A stretch of 64,000 nt of DNA from NCBI RefSeq assembly GCF_047948215.1, contig NC_134465.1, positions 50,561,946-50,625,945 on the forward strand, in the 5' to 3' direction. Source of the stretch: Lycorma delicatula. Taxonomy: Eukaryota > Arthropoda > Insecta > Hemiptera > Fulgoridae. A program made the position numbers and the translations under genes. Each line of letters starts with the position of its first letter. Within the stretch, counting starts at the first letter, position 1. A model generated the notes under the pieces. It saw only the letters and a list, made by a program, of their open reading frames with translations, ran no database searches and was not told the DNA's origin. Shown one piece after another: positions 63,337-64,000 of the stretch.

Positions 63337-64000
63337 TTTTGTCTTCAGTCATTTGACTGGTTTGATGCAGCTCTCCAAGATTCCTTATCTAGTGCTAGTC
63401 GTTTCATTTCAGTATACCCTCTACATCTTACATCCCTAACAATTTGTTTTACATATTCCAAACGTGGCCTGCCTACCCAATTTTTTCCTTCTACCTGCCC
63501 TTCCAATATTAAAGCGACTATTCCAGGATGCCTTAGTATGTGGCCTATAAGTCTGTCTATTCTTTTAACTATATTTTTCCAAATGTTTCTTTCTTCATCT
63601 ATTTGCCGCAATACCTCTTCATTTGTCACTTTATCCAACGATCTGATTTTTAACATTCTCCTATAGCACCATATTTCAAAAGCTTCTAATCGTTTCTTCT
63701 CAGATACTCCGATTGTCCAAGTTTCACTTCCATATAAAGCGACACTCCAAACATACACTTTCAAAAATCTTTTCCTGACATTTAAATTAATTTTTGATGT
63801 AAACAAATTATATTTCTGACTGAAGGCTCATTTCGCTTGTGCTATTCGGCATTTTATATCGCTCCTGCTTCGTCCATCTTTATCAATTCTACTTGCCAAA
63901 TAACAAAATTGTTCTACCTCCATAATCTTTTCTCCTCCTATTTTCACATTCAGTGGTCTATCTTCGTTATTTCTACTGCATTTCATTACTTTCGTTTTGT
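63337..64000 (-). mobile_element. L1x LINE copy G, continues beyond the window
   Basis: T-run up to about 63341, then the reverse complement of the family 3' end. It still runs in register at the last base (RT thumb region), so its 5' end is outside. Confidence 0.88.
63345..63806 (-). pseudogene. L1x reverse transcriptase C-terminal part
   Basis: Open for 153 codons: FTSKINLNVRKRFLKVYVWS, VALYGSETWTI, AFEIWCYRRMLKIRSLDKV, EVLRQIDEERNIWKNIVKRI, RLIGHILRHPGIVALILEGQ and KRLALDKESWRAASNQSND. Just upstream (63826) a stop replaces a codon in AKxAFSQK (TGA where CGA is expected), so the frame is broken. Upstream of that the motif TKDGRSRSDIKCR is still readable. Confidence 0.87.

Overview
This looks like 64 kb of an AT-rich, transposon-loaded arthropod genome, most likely an insect. 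The guess rests on mariner and DUF4817-type transposases, R1-like and Jockey-like LINEs, tRNA-derived SINEs, microsatellites and one spliced exon. There are no prokaryotic operons, ribosome binding sites or CRISPR arrays. I find no complete host gene. The one convincing host coding segment is a 133-nt internal exon at 11038-11170, so much of the window may be intron of a long gene.

Layout. 1-1000 is a pogo/Tigger-like DNA transposon whose left terminus is cut by the window edge, followed by a poly-A-tailed R1-like LINE fragment. 3.2-7.7 kb is a cluster of terminal-inverted-repeat DNA elements, including a hAT-like MITE inserted in an older repeat, with a truncated LINE. 9-15 kb holds a SINE, two decayed mariner-superfamily elements, the exon, a palindromic MITE and nested SINEs. 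16-21 kb holds a hAT-like element, a fold-back element split by an R1-like LINE, and SINEs. 21.2-24.3 kb is one mariner-superfamily element carrying two nested retroelement insertions, one with a 498-codon open reverse transcriptase frame. 26.6-30.5 kb is a stack of LINE ends, a broken Merlin/ISXO2-like transposase split by two head-to-head SINEs, and MITEs. 31-46.7 kb carries repeats, four more copies of the main LINE, tRNA-Glu-like SINEs, R1-like and Jockey-like fragments and a second, uninterrupted copy of the 1-kb repeat. 48-54 kb has three copies of repeat family E, one holding a complete but dead mariner-superfamily element. 55.8-62 kb has a long palindrome, a hAT-like element with an unusual GC-rich insertion, and another DUF4817-type fragment. 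The window ends inside another LINE copy.

The elements work as donors and targets of each other. LINE machinery probably moved the two SINE families, some copies of which share one 3' tail. Target-site duplications and filled/empty comparisons give a relative order for several insertions. Every transposase or reverse transcriptase frame here is truncated or broken. The most unusual items are double hairpins and a 100-bp direct repeat at an R1-like LINE junction, a 655-bp GC-rich insertion without a poly-A tail, a hammerhead-like core motif at three unrelated loci, and the SINE tail sharing. I found no clearly new defence or metabolic system.
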